From NCBI RefSeq assembly GCF_001700435.1, contig NZ_LYPC01000014.1, positions 620,001 through 684,000 of the forward strand: a stretch of DNA of 64,000 bases, in the 5' to 3' direction. Below, piece after piece: positions 42,878-52,633 of the stretch. The position numbers were made by a program, and so were the translations under genes. A model generated the notes under the pieces. That model saw only the letters and a list, made by a program, of their open reading frames with translations, ran no database searches and was not told the origin of the DNA. This DNA is from Paenibacillus pectinilyticus (GTDB lineage: Bacteria > Bacillota > Bacilli > Paenibacillales > NBRC-103111). Positions within the stretch are counted from its first letter, which is position 1, and each line of letters starts with the position of its first letter.

Positions 42878-45800
42878 GTGAAAAGAATTTTATCCGTTAC
42901 TCTCGCATCAACGATGCTATTCGGTATGTTATCGAACACCGCAGTACATGCAGATAATGGCGCCACGAACACAGGTTTAAATACTAACCCACCTATTGCA
43001 TCGATTAAATTCGATAATAATTTAAAGGATGATGCAGATCAAGATCATCCGTTGGAAGCACATGGAAATGTAAGTTATGTAGACGGTGTATTACCCGGGA
43101 CCAAAGCTCTGCATGTAGAAAGCGGAAATGGCAATTATGCCAGTATGACGCATAACTTGAATGTTGGTGATGGCAGTTTTACCACATCCTTCTGGTATAA
43201 AGGCGACACGAAGACTAACCAGGTAATTCTATCCAACAAGGATTTTAGTAAGAGCTCTAACGCAGGGTGGGCGATTTTTACATCAGCCAATTCAGTCAAT
43301 ATGAATATAGGATTCCCGACCGCATCCGTTAATTTTGGCCGCAACACGTTTAATGCTTCCACTTGGCGTTACGTGACATTTGTTGTAGACAGAGATAAAA
43401 TGCTTGGGTCGTTGTATATTGATGGTTACGAGATGGCTGAATCATCGCTGGGAATCGGTAGTTTAGATACATCGAACCTAATAAATATAGGTAGCGACGC
43501 TTTGGGCGGCAATGGTGGTAATTCATTCGATATCGCTGATCTGAAGGTTTGGAAAGGTGCATTAAGCAGTGATGTCGTTCAAACAAATTATAATAGTTAC
43601 GATGCAAATAAAGTAGATATGAAGGCACTTAACGACACCCTATCAAAAGCAAATGCACTAATAGCAAGCGGTCTCGGCAACGGCTTCAGCCAAACCGATT
43701 TTGATTATTTGAAGAATGTGTTTAATATGGCAAATTCGGTTGCAACAACGCAAAAAGTAAAATTATATACACAGGAAACGATCAACTATAACGATCGTGA
43801 ACTAAACAACGCCATATTCATCTATGAAAAAAGCAATAAAACGTTAACTCCCGCCGATTTAAATGTAGTTGATAGCAGCGACCCGGAATACAATGGAAAT
43901 GCTGTGGATTCACGTCAGGAAGCAGATATTAGAAAAGACTTGCAAGTATTCCCGCAGGCCGATGTCATTGTGCAGCCTGGCGACATTACAGGCGGTAACA
44001 ACGCTAATGAATATGTGTGGATGGATAGCTTTAAAACCGTATACAACAAACTTAAAGCTGAGGGCTTATTCAAGACGACGAAGTTCTATGTAGTAAAAGG
44101 CAATCATGATATGGGCGGCTCCGAAGCTTTCATACCTGACGGAACGGCGGGTGCGTGGAACGAATCAACGAATTCGTACGATAATGATTTCTCTAACAGT
44201 GCTTATCGGGTAAAGGTAAAAGGATATAATTTAATTGGTTTTGATGGAAATGTGAACAACAGTAACACAGTGGGAAAAGCCACTAATTTCCTCAACGAAA
44301 TTAAAAGTGAACCGGATTATGATCCGAAAAAACCCATACTTGCAATGGCTCACTACCCGATAGGCGGAACTGTGTGGTCAGGCCAATGGAACAGCGCTGC
44401 AACTAATAGTTTCGGTAAATTTGTTGCCGACAATAATTTTTCGCAGGTATTTTATATGTCAGGTCATACGCAATACGACCCGACCGACGAACGTTCTCTC
44501 TATCAAGGTGCGGCTACATATCTTGATTCCGGTGGTTCGAACTATTCCAGTTATATTGATAACGGTCCGTACGGTGGATATATAGAGGGATCGTATATCA
44601 ATTATACGACCACACCTCGTATCTCGAATTTCTTAGAGATCTACGGAACGAAAATTATCATCAAACAGTATAATTTAGCTACAGATGAATTTGTAAGCAT
44701 ACCTCGTGTAGTCAACGTTGGCGATGGCAAAGATGCCTTTACCTATAACAAGAGCGATACAAGAGATCTCGTAGCTCCGCAGTTTGACGAGGGAATTAAG
44801 GTCGATTCCTTCAATAACAACGAACTTGCATTTACATTGAAGCAAGCAAATGACAATGTGCGCGATTTGGAATACAATATTGAGCTTATCAACAAGCTAA
44901 CTGGGAAAGTGGACAAAACGTTTAACAGCCTTTCACTGCCGCTAGACAAACCATACAAAGAATATCGGCAATATAAGTTTACAGGTGTGTCGCCGACGAC
45001 ACCATACATACTCCGGGTATATGCAGCGGATTCCATGTATAACCGTTCGTCGCAGGACATTGAAATTAATGTTAACGGTGGTAAATTAAACAGAATCATT
45101 GCGCCAGATGACATTACAGAGGTGGCAATCGGAACGGCTAAGACAGCAGACGCCCTTGGATTACCCAAAGCAGTATCCTTGGCTACCGATGAAGGTATGG
45201 GGTATGCCTACGTGACATGGGATGTAGAAGCTTCAAACTATGATCCCACTGTAAAGGCTAACCAGACCTTCACTGTAAATGGAACTGTAACGTTACCATC
45301 TGATGTGTCAAATCCTAATAACGTGCCATTGACAATAAGCATTAACGTATCTGTGCAATCTATTATTAAAGTAGAAGCGGAAGATTATGTTGATATGTCT
45401 GGGATTCAGACAGAGGACAGTTCGGAGGGGACAAAAAGTGTAGGATACATTGATGCTGGGGACTGGATGGACTACGCTGTAAATGTGCCAATCACGGGAA
45501 CTTATAAGTTAAATTACAGAGTAGCAGTAAACACTGGTTATACAGGCAAAGTCAATTTCCTTGTAGATGGTGTTTCGCAGAAAATAACATCTTTTCCTTC
45601 GACTGGTGGATGGCAGAATTGGAAGACTGTATCAGATGAAGTTTTCTTAAATGCCGGCTCTCACACGATAAGGCTGAACATAGAAGCAAACGGATGGAAT
45701 CTTAACTGGTTTGCACTGGTACTAGCGCCAGCGCCAGCTGCGCCTAAGTCTGTCTTGACAAGTTTACAACAGGTGCAATCTGGGCAACCATTTGATCTAA

Positions 45801-46945
45801 AGATGGGACTGACAGGTGACGGTACGCAAAGCGTATACGAGCAAGTGTATGCGCAAGACTTGACGCTTCACTTTGATCCGTTGAGTTTGAAGTTCAATTC
45901 GGCTATATCAGTACTAGATGGATTTCAAGTTATCAATCAAACGGAGAAGGTACCAGGTGAAGTTCGGATTATAGCTGCTAGAACGAGCTCGAAAGTGTAT
46001 GCCCAAGGCGATCTGCTCTCACTCAACTTTACGGCGAAATCTGTGACGCAAGCTTCTAAAAGTTCGGTGATTTCAATAGACAATGTTGTTATTGCCAACG
46101 GACAAGGGGATGAACAGAAGGTTAACGGTACCTCCCTTGAAGTGAAAATTAGTGGTAACGATGGTAACAATGGTAACAACGGCAACAATGGCAACAATGG
46201 CAACAACGGCAACAATGGTAACAACGGCAACAATGAAAACAATGGTAACAATGGCAACAACAGCAACAATGGTAACAACAATAATAATGTATTTAATAGT
46301 GATATTATTAACGAGATTAAACTAGTTAATGAGATCTCTTCCAGAGTTGAGGAAGCCAAGAAGGCTGATAAACCGGTTGAACTGGCTGACATTAAAGGAC
46401 ACTGGGGTGAAAAAACCATAAATACGTTTGTGAAACTAGGCGTTATCGATGGTTATGAGGATGGAACCTTCCATGCGGATGGTCAAATCACACGTGCTGA
46501 GTTTGCAATGATCATCTCGCGCGTATTCGAAATCAATGGAAATGCTAGTCCTTCACATTTACTAAAAGATATTGACAATCATTGGGCTCAAACTGCCATC
46601 GACAAACTCGCTAGTGCAGGAGTGATAGCGGGATACGAGGACGGAACTTTCAAACCTGATAAAACAATTACCCGTGAAGAAATGGTCGTTATTTTATCCC
46701 GTATCGTCAATTTGACTAAACTGGAGAAAGATGCTTCTAAAGGCAATTTAACGGATATGACAAGCGCAAGCTCTTATGCAGTAAATTCAATCAAGGATGC
46801 GGCAGAAGCAGGCATTATCAGCGGTAAGGGCAATGGCTTATTTGATCCGCAGGGCATCTCCACACGTGCTGAGGCGCTTACGATCATATTGAATGTATTG
46901 AACCTTAACCCTCAAGTAAAAACACTCTTGGACAGTTTAAACTAA
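42878..46945 (+). CDS. S-layer-anchored metallophosphoesterase with LamG-like, CBM6-like, cohesin-like and three SLH domains
   Basis: 1355-aa cell-surface protein. GTG start with TGGAGGT site. Signal peptide ends at VHA (about 25). Domains in order: LamG-like sandwich (40-245), calcineurin-like phosphoesterase (about 320-570, QPGDITGGN, VKGNHDMGG, MAHYPIGG, SGHTQ), fibronectin/Ig-like region (590-740), Ig-like BIG4 type (740-828), CBM6-like (830-950, KVEAEDYVDM), cohesin-like (957-1085, SGQPFDLKMGL), Gly-Asn-Asn repeats (1091-1137), three SLH repeats (1170-1350). The usual first metal motif DxH appears as DPEY (VVDSSDPEYNG), so the metal site may be atypical. It is held on the wall by SLH binding to pyruvylated polymer. 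Confidence 0.88.
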   Translation: MKRILSVTLASTMLFGMLSNTAVHADNGATNTGLNTNPPIASIKFDNNLKDDADQDHPLEAHGNVSYVDGVLPGTKALHVESGNGNYASMTHNLNVGDGSFTTSFWYKGDTKTNQVILSNKDFSKSSNAGWAIFTSANSVNMNIGFPTASVNFGRNTFNASTWRYVTFVVDRDKMLGSLYIDGYEMAESSLGIGSLDTSNLINIGSDALGGNGGNSFDIADLKVWKGALSSDVVQTNYNSYDANKVDMKALNDTLSKANALIASGLGNGFSQTDFDYLKNVFNMANSVATTQKVKLYTQETINYNDRELNNAIFIYEKSNKTLTPADLNVVDSSDPEYNGNAVDSRQEADIRKDLQVFPQADVIVQPGDITGGNNANEYVWMDSFKTVYNKLKAEGLFKTTKFYVVKGNHDMGGSEAFIPDGTAGAWNESTNSYDNDFSNSAYRVKVKGYNLIGFDGNVNNSNTVGKATNFLNEIKSEPDYDPKKPILAMAHYPIGGTVWSGQWNSAATNSFGKFVADNNFSQVFYMSGHTQYDPTDERSLYQGAATYLDSGGSNYSSYIDNGPYGGYIEGSYINYTTTPRISNFLEIYGTKIIIKQYNLATDEFVSIPRVVNVGDGKDAFTYNKSDTRDLVAPQFDEGIKVDSFNNNELAFTLKQANDNVRDLEYNIELINKLTGKVDKTFNSLSLPLDKPYKEYRQYKFTGVSPTTPYILRVYAADSMYNRSSQDIEINVNGGKLNRIIAPDDITEVAIGTAKTADALGLPKAVSLATDEGMGYAYVTWDVEASNYDPTVKANQTFTVNGTVTLPSDVSNPNNVPLTISINVSVQSIIKVEAEDYVDMSGIQTEDSSEGTKSVGYIDAGDWMDYAVNVPITGTYKLNYRVAVNTGYTGKVNFLVDGVSQKITSFPSTGGWQNWKTVSDEVFLNAGSHTIRLNIEANGWNLNWFALVLAPAPAAPKSVLTSLQQVQSGQPFDLKMGLTGDGTQSVYEQVYAQDLTLHFDPLSLKFNSAISVLDGFQVINQTEKVPGEVRIIAARTSSKVYAQGDLLSLNFTAKSVTQASKSSVISIDNVVIANGQGDEQKVNGTSLEVKISGNDGNNGNNGNNGNNGNNGNNGNNGNNENNGNNGNNSNNGNNNNNVFNSDIINEIKLVNEISSRVEEAKKADKPVELADIKGHWGEKTINTFVKLGVIDGYEDGTFHADGQITRAEFAMIISRVFEINGNASPSHLLKDIDNHWAQTAIDKLASAGVIAGYEDGTFKPDKTITREEMVVILSRIVNLTKLEKDASKGNLTDMTSASSYAVNSIKDAAEAGIISGKGNGLFDPQGISTRAEALTIILNVLNLNPQVKTLLDSLN
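46153..46287 (+). repeat. Nine-base tandem repeat encoding Gly-Asn-Asn
   Basis: About fifteen units of the GGTAACAAC/GGCAACAAT kind in frame, giving a flexible linker between cohesin-like and SLH domains. The long minus-strand open frame here is only the shadow of this repeat. Confidence 0.9.
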
Positions 46946-47041
46946 GACGAGCAATATGGTACGAGTTGCAGAAATTAAAGGATCTCCAAACACAGTTTAG
47001 GTTTTAAAAGTCCTATACCATAGAAATGAGGTTGTGCCAAA

Positions 47042-48655
47042 ATGGATTCCATGCCACAGTTGTCGTTCAGCAACAACCGATACCGAAAGTCGTTGCGTCG
47101 CACTGGTTTACTTGCTTTAACCCTTATGTTGATCCTTAACTTATACGCAGCATTTTACATTCAGTTCGCTGATGCAGCCACTAGCCAGATTATAGTTATG
47201 GACAAAACCCAATACCTACAATCGGAACCCGTTACCTTATCGTATAAGGGAGCTGCTGCCAATGGGAAAGATTGGGTTGGTATCTACAAAACGGGGGACA
47301 CTCCTCCAGGTTCCGGTGTAGCGATAACATGGAATTATGCAAAATCCGGAGACGGTAAAGTCAGTTTCAGTGGGCTTGCTCCAGGCACTTATGATGCCCT
47401 GTTCCTGTTCAATGACGGATACACGATATTGGATCGCAAGACATTTCAGGTCGTTACAAGCATGCCAGTATCTGGAGTGACACTTGATCAACCGAAAATA
47501 AGAATGACACAGGGTGACATCCAAACATTGACCGCCACTGTTTCACCAGGTAATGCGAACGATCAGAGAGTTTCTTGGATAAGCAGCAATCCTAGTATTG
47601 TTTCCGTAACTGCCACAGGCGGAATCGCTACGTTAAATGCTAATCTTCCCGGAACGGCGACGGTAACGTCGACAACCTATGATGGTAATTTTAAAGCATC
47701 AGCAACTGTAAGAGTGGATCCACCTGGGTATATAAGAGTCTCGGGGATATCGATTGACAAACAGGATGTAACACTCGAGAAAGGGCAAACGACGCAAGTG
47801 ACAGCGACAGTTGCGCCAGTGGATGCGGCAAACCCTAATGTTCTATGGACAAGTAGCAATCCGAGTGTTGCTTCTGTTGTAGCAGACGTAAACGGCACTG
47901 CGACTATCCAAGCAAACAGCGGAGGGATTGCGTCTATTACAGCAACAGCAGCGGACGACGAGGGATATACTGTCGTTTCAAATATAACAGTCCATGTGCC
48001 CGCTAACGGAGTCCTACTTGATCAAGCGAATATTCAAATGGTCGCGAATCAATCTGTGCAGCTTCATGCGACTGTTTCCCCAGCGGATGCGTTGAACAAA
48101 AATGTGATCTGGTCGTCTAGCGATCCGAGTATCGTGCAGGTCACAGGTTTGAATGATACGACTGATGCCACAATTCTTGGTTTGAAAGTTGGGACTGCCG
48201 TCATCACTGTAAGGACAGTGGATGGTAATTTCACACAGGATTGCAATGTAACTGTAGCGGTTTTGGATAATACAGCTCTAAAAAGTGCAATTACAGCTGC
48301 TCAAGTGAAGTTAGACTCAGCGTCGATCGGTTCCAAGTGGGGACAATATTCGCAAAGCGCAGCTGGCACCTTGCATGCAGCGATTAGTGCAGCCAACGTA
48401 GTATGGAGTAACGTAAACGCAACTCAGACGGAAGTCAATCAGTCAGTTATCGCCCTTAACTCCGCCTTACAAAATTTTGAAGGGGCTTTGAATGTGAATG
48501 CAAGTATCGGCGATGTGGCCATCATATCCGCACACAACGGATCAACGTCAGTTAGTAGTGACTGGGCAGACATTCAGAGGTATGACCTCAATCAGGATAA
48601 TGAAATTTCAATTATCGATCTTCAAGCCATGGCTAAAATGATTGTAAATCAATAA
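47042..48655 (+). CDS. Secreted Ig-like protein with FIVAR and dockerin-like C-terminus
   Basis: 537-aa exoprotein. Signal helix about 20-45, then a beta domain of the type found before phosphodiesterases (DKTQYLQSEPVTLSYKG, DWVGIYKTGD), three BIG2 Ig-like domains (about 145-235, 238-325, 325-405), a FIVAR helical repeat (about 410-475) and a dockerin-like end (about 480-537, YDLNQDNEISIIDLQAMAKMIV). Only the second dockerin calcium loop is well formed. It has no catalytic domain and no wall anchor of its own, so it may dock to the cohesin-like module of the upstream SLH protein. A GAGGT site precedes the ATG. Confidence 0.82.
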   Translation: MDSMPQLSFSNNRYRKSLRRTGLLALTLMLILNLYAAFYIQFADAATSQIIVMDKTQYLQSEPVTLSYKGAAANGKDWVGIYKTGDTPPGSGVAITWNYAKSGDGKVSFSGLAPGTYDALFLFNDGYTILDRKTFQVVTSMPVSGVTLDQPKIRMTQGDIQTLTATVSPGNANDQRVSWISSNPSIVSVTATGGIATLNANLPGTATVTSTTYDGNFKASATVRVDPPGYIRVSGISIDKQDVTLEKGQTTQVTATVAPVDAANPNVLWTSSNPSVASVVADVNGTATIQANSGGIASITATAADDEGYTVVSNITVHVPANGVLLDQANIQMVANQSVQLHATVSPADALNKNVIWSSSDPSIVQVTGLNDTTDATILGLKVGTAVITVRTVDGNFTQDCNVTVAVLDNTALKSAITAAQVKLDSASIGSKWGQYSQSAAGTLHAAISAANVVWSNVNATQTEVNQSVIALNSALQNFEGALNVNASIGDVAIISAHNGSTSVSSDWADIQRYDLNQDNEISIIDLQAMAKMIVNQ

Positions 48656-48660
48656 AGGTA

Positions 48661-48695
48661 AGAAGGTTAGCAGAAATGCTAGCCTTCTCCTCTAT
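48661..48695 (+). terminator. Hairpin after the dockerin-like gene
   Basis: AGAAGGTTAGCA-GAAA-TGCTAGCCTTCT stem (one wobble) and a weak pyrimidine tail; probable terminator. Confidence 0.6.
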
Positions 48696-48760
48696 ATTTG
48701 CATACTTTTGGGCTGTAGGGATGATTGTCATACTTGCATCTTATGAAAAGAGGTTCCTTT

Positions 48761-49870
48761 ATGAAGCAGCGTTCTTTCCTGTCCTTGTTCATCATGATCT
48801 TATTATTTTTTGGGACTACCACAACTTCGTTCGCGCATGTTCAAAGTATGGGTTACTCAGAATTAAAGATTGAACAGAACGAGATTCTCTATGATCTTTT
48901 TATTGATCAAATAGATTTGTTTCCACAATTCGGTGGCAACTTGGATAATCAGGTGAACGAAGATCAGTTCTCGCAAAAAATCGAATCCTATCTGCAGAAA
49001 AATCTTCGCATAGATGCGAATTCGAAGCCTTTAACGATGAAAATGAATTCGATGAGCATGGCAAATAAGGGTACCTCAAGAGGTATAGAATTTCATCTAA
49101 CATTTACCGCCGATGAAGTGATCCAACACTGTAATCTTCATTACAATCTGGTGTTTGATGATGTGCCTGCTCATACAAATGGAATCTTGATCCAAGCAGG
49201 TGAATATGTCCAACAGGATTTGATTGATAGCACGAAAAGAGATATTCTGATCAACCTTCCTCAGGATATCCAGCAAGATACGAACATCTCGAAAACGAAT
49301 AACCTTATCAACATTCCCCAGCCTAAGCTTGGCGCTGTTTTGTGGAAATATTATAAGCTTGGAATCGAACATATTTTGACAGGTTATGATCATTTGGTAT
49401 TTTTGTTATCCTTAGTATTAATCGCCTCTCGTTTCAAGGAGGCATTGAAAATTGTCACTGCTTTTACAATCGCTCACAGCATTACACTTTTCTTGGTGGC
49501 TTCGGGTCGCCTTCATGTCATCCCCTCTTGGGTCGAAGCGTTGATTGCGGTGACGATCTGTTACGTGGCCGTGGAAAATTTGTTTGTTCAGAAGGCGAAA
49601 TGGAGATGGGCACTGACAGCTCTATTTGGTCTGATTCATGGTATGGGTTTCGCCGGGGCTTTAGCTGAAACCGGACTTCCAAAGGGCAATTTGATTGGCA
49701 CGCTCTTGACTTTCAATTTAGGTGTAGAAACAGGTCAACTGATGGTGCTATGCTTGTTACTGCCACTCTTGATTTGGCTGCGAAGGTTCCCATGGTATCG
49801 TAAAATGATGATTTCAACGTCTTGTCTTATTTTTGTTCTGGCATTTTATTGGTTGATCCAAAGACTGTAA
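48761..49870 (+). CDS. HupE/UreJ-family membrane protein
   Basis: 369 aa with signal peptide (cut after FAHV region), an extracytoplasmic N-terminal domain of about 160 residues, and six C-terminal helices carrying the HupE/UreJ motifs HILTGYDHLVFLLSL and LFGLIHGMGFAGAL. HupE/UreJ proteins are linked to nickel or other metal supply, but no urease or hydrogenase is near. Start at ATG 48761 with an AAAGAGG site; a frame from 48725 is less likely. Alone in its transcription unit. Confidence 0.85.
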   Translation: MKQRSFLSLFIMILLFFGTTTTSFAHVQSMGYSELKIEQNEILYDLFIDQIDLFPQFGGNLDNQVNEDQFSQKIESYLQKNLRIDANSKPLTMKMNSMSMANKGTSRGIEFHLTFTADEVIQHCNLHYNLVFDDVPAHTNGILIQAGEYVQQDLIDSTKRDILINLPQDIQQDTNISKTNNLINIPQPKLGAVLWKYYKLGIEHILTGYDHLVFLLSLVLIASRFKEALKIVTAFTIAHSITLFLVASGRLHVIPSWVEALIAVTICYVAVENLFVQKAKWRWALTALFGLIHGMGFAGALAETGLPKGNLIGTLLTFNLGVETGQLMVLCLLLPLLIWLRRFPWYRKMMISTSCLIFVLAFYWLIQRL

Positions 49871-49914
49871 GCTATTCATCGATGCATACGAGAGTTAGCC
49901 CTACTCAAATAACG

Positions 49915-49968
49915 AAAAGACGACTTTTGCCCCCAATAGGATGGGAATAAAGGTCGTCTTTTTATTGT
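49915..49968 (+). terminator. Terminator after the HupE-like gene
   Basis: AAGACGACTTT / AAAGGTCGTCTT arms with a 21-base loop and TTTTT tail. Confidence 0.7.
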
Positions 49969-50031
49969 TGGATAATGTTGATAATAATGGGTAAATTAAT
50001 ATAAATTGGAGTGAATGTAGGTGGAGCAGGG

Positions 50032-51558
50032 ATGAGGAATCGTTTTAGAAAATATGTTTCGAAAAACAGTGAAGAAAAAAGGCCACTTTCAGAAATGAAA
50101 GTTTACCCATCTTTGCAAGAAAATATGGCCTACATTCAGAATCAGTTGTTTCATTCGAGTGATTTGAAGTCGCGGAATATTAGGCTAAATCAATTAGAAG
50201 GGCTTATTGTCTTTTTGGAATCACTATCTGACCAGCAGAGAATTCAAAAAGAAATCATTAAGCCGATAGAAGAAATAAAAGAAGGAACCTTGGATGAACT
50301 CATCACTTCCATGGAGGTTGCGAAGAAAACGGATCTGAATGAGGCTTTGGATGCCCTAGTTCAAGGGAATTGTATATTGGTTTTTGAAGATAGCGTAGAA
50401 TTTTTTTGTGTCAATGTAAAAGCAGTTTATAAACGAAATATGTCTGAACCAGTAAACGAAAGTGTCGTTCGCGGAGCACATGATGGCTTCATAGAGAACC
50501 TCATCACGAATCTTTATTTGGTTCGAAAACGCATTGAAAATCCGAACCTGGTCGTTCGTTATTACACGGTTGGAAGTGCAACCAGTACTAAAGTGGCTCT
50601 TCTTTATATGCAGGATCTAGCGAATCCGGAGTTGGTCCAAGAAGTGGATCAAAGACTCGGTTCCATTGCTATGGACACCGTTATCTTACCTGGATTCATT
50701 TCCGAATGGATTGAAGATAACTCATTTTCTCTCTTTCCACAAATCTTATTTACGGAAAGACCTGATCGGACTGTAGCCCATCTCATGGAAGGCCGTGTTG
50801 TTATTTTATCGGATGGAGATCCGACCGCACTTATTTTGCCAGTAACTTTCTTTGCCTTTTATCAAAGTCCGGATGATTATCACAGCAGATGGATTGTCGG
50901 ATCGTTTATTCGTTTGATTCGATTGGGGAGCTTTTTCATTGCATCGATAGTACCTGCACTATATATTGCGATTATTGGCTTCCATCCTGAAATTCTTCCA
51001 ACCAATTTGATTTATACCGTAAAAAGCAGTATTGACAAGATACCATTTCCACCCATAGTGGAGGCTCTAATTATGCAGATCGCCTTAGAAGTACTTCGTG
51101 AAGCAGGGATTCGTTTACCAAGCCGAGTCGGTCAAACCGTAAGTATTGTTGGCGGTTTGGTCATCGGTGAATCTGTCGTACGGGCCGGTTTGGTTTCCTA
51201 TCCCATGGTAATCGTTGTCGCCTTGACGGCTATTTCGTCATTTGTAGCCCCGTCTAGTGAAATTAGTACGGCGACTCGCATACTGGGCTTTCCTCTCATG
51301 ATTCTGGCAGCAATGTTCGGATTGATCGGCATTACGTTTGGCCTTCTTTTCCTCTTAATCCACTTATGTAAATTAGAAAGTTTTGGTACGGCCTATTTTG
51401 CACCTGTAACGCCGCTGCGAATCAGAGATTTGAAGGATGCATTAACACGGTTTCCAATCTGGAGCATGTATCAGCGCCCTCATGACGCGCATCCCCAAAA
51501 GTTAAATCAGGTAAAAAATGCAAGGGAGTGGGAACATGATGATTCCGGAAAAGAGTAG
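50032..51558 (+). CDS. Spore germinant receptor A subunit (GerA/GerKA family)
   Basis: 508 aa, typical for the A subunit of nutrient-germinant receptors in the inner spore membrane. A large hydrophilic N-terminal half (about 1-290, DPTALILPVTFFAFYQSPDDYH near 270-290) is followed by about five helices (FIASIVPALYIAIIGFHPEILP, VGQTVSIVGGLVIGESVV). The ATG at 50032 has GGAG 6 bases upstream; a GTG at 50011 lies within its own site. First gene of an A-B-C operon that marks the organism as an endospore former. Confidence 0.93.
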   Translation: MRNRFRKYVSKNSEEKRPLSEMKVYPSLQENMAYIQNQLFHSSDLKSRNIRLNQLEGLIVFLESLSDQQRIQKEIIKPIEEIKEGTLDELITSMEVAKKTDLNEALDALVQGNCILVFEDSVEFFCVNVKAVYKRNMSEPVNESVVRGAHDGFIENLITNLYLVRKRIENPNLVVRYYTVGSATSTKVALLYMQDLANPELVQEVDQRLGSIAMDTVILPGFISEWIEDNSFSLFPQILFTERPDRTVAHLMEGRVVILSDGDPTALILPVTFFAFYQSPDDYHSRWIVGSFIRLIRLGSFFIASIVPALYIAIIGFHPEILPTNLIYTVKSSIDKIPFPPIVEALIMQIALEVLREAGIRLPSRVGQTVSIVGGLVIGESVVRAGLVSYPMVIVVALTAISSFVAPSSEISTATRILGFPLMILAAMFGLIGITFGLLFLLIHLCKLESFGTAYFAPVTPLRIRDLKDALTRFPIWSMYQRPHDAHPQKLNQVKNAREWEHDDSGKE

Positions 51559-52633
51559 AATTACTCAGGGACAGTTCATGTTTTTTGTCATCCAGTCTCA
51601 GGTGGGGGTAGGCGTTTTATCTCTTCCCCATAAAATGCAAGCTATAGCGAAGGGAGGCGGATGGATTTCAACCTTAATCGCTGGGCTCATCGTACAAGTG
51701 ATTATATTGATTCTATGGGCTCTTTGCAGAAGGTTTCCCTCCGATACCCTATTCAGCTTCTTACCGAAAATCGTCGGTAAACTTATTGGGAATCTGCTAG
51801 GCCTTATTTATATTGGCTATTTTCTGTTTTCGGCGGGATTTGTCTTAACTATATTTGCCGATGTCATAGGAAAATGGGTTCTCCTAAGTACGCCAAGATG
51901 GGCATTATTGATGCTGACCCTTCTCACCTGTATGTATTTGGTAAAGGAAAATCTGCGCGTGATAGCTAGACTATTTGTCATTTCTTCGTTATCGATCCTT
52001 GTTATGCTGCTACTCTCGTTGATATGTTATTTTAATATGAGCCTTGATTATATATTTCCTATTACGGAAGCAGGATGGGGTAAAATATTCGAAGCTGCAA
52101 ATGAGGGGTTATTTCCTTTATCTGGGTATGAAGTGATAATAGTGATTTATCCTTTTGTAGAAGGGAAAAGCAGTGGAAAATTAAAGGCAGCATCTTTAGG
52201 GAGTTTGGTAATTACTCTTTTTTACGCATTCGAGGTGTTCACTAGTTTAGTCATTTTCAGCCCGTCGGTTATGCCCGCGATCTCGGAGCCTCTTCTCTAT
52301 ATGTTGAAAGGATTCTCTTTCCAGCTCATTCAACGAATTGATTTAATCTTTTTATCTTTATGGGTTTTTGTGGTCAGCACTGCGATTGTATCTTGGATAT
52401 ATATGGCAACAACGGGATTAGGTCGTCTCTTTCACCGGGGTGAACATAAAAAGGCAGTCCCCTATGCCGTTCTCCTTGTTTTTATCCTGGCTATGATTGC
52501 TCAAGATCCATCAATTACCGCACTTTTTGATCGAATGTTTAAGATTTTTCATTATACACTAGTGATGGGGCTTCCTCTGATCCTGCTGATCTTATCCTAT
52601 CTGATTAGAACAAGGAGAGTGAAATCAGGGTGA
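51536..52633 (+). CDS. Spore germination permease B subunit (GerB/YndE family)
   Basis: 365-aa APC-superfamily membrane protein with ten predicted helices; it binds the germinant. Start at ATG 51536 (GGGAGTGGGAAC upstream), which overlaps the A subunit by 23 bases. The motif QSQVGVGVLSLPHKM near 20-34 is typical. The stop overlaps the C subunit's start as GTGA. Confidence 0.93.
   Translation: MMIPEKSRITQGQFMFFVIQSQVGVGVLSLPHKMQAIAKGGGWISTLIAGLIVQVIILILWALCRRFPSDTLFSFLPKIVGKLIGNLLGLIYIGYFLFSAGFVLTIFADVIGKWVLLSTPRWALLMLTLLTCMYLVKENLRVIARLFVISSLSILVMLLLSLICYFNMSLDYIFPITEAGWGKIFEAANEGLFPLSGYEVIIVIYPFVEGKSSGKLKAASLGSLVITLFYAFEVFTSLVIFSPSVMPAISEPLLYMLKGFSFQLIQRIDLIFLSLWVFVVSTAIVSWIYMATTGLGRLFHRGEHKKAVPYAVLLVFILAMIAQDPSITALFDRMFKIFHYTLVMGLPLILLILSYLIRTRRVKSG

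Noticed and set aside
45937-46419. 160-codon open frame on the minus strand, Leu/Pro-rich
   Set aside because: It is the antisense shadow of the Gly-Asn-Asn repeat in the SLH protein and has no ribosome-binding site.
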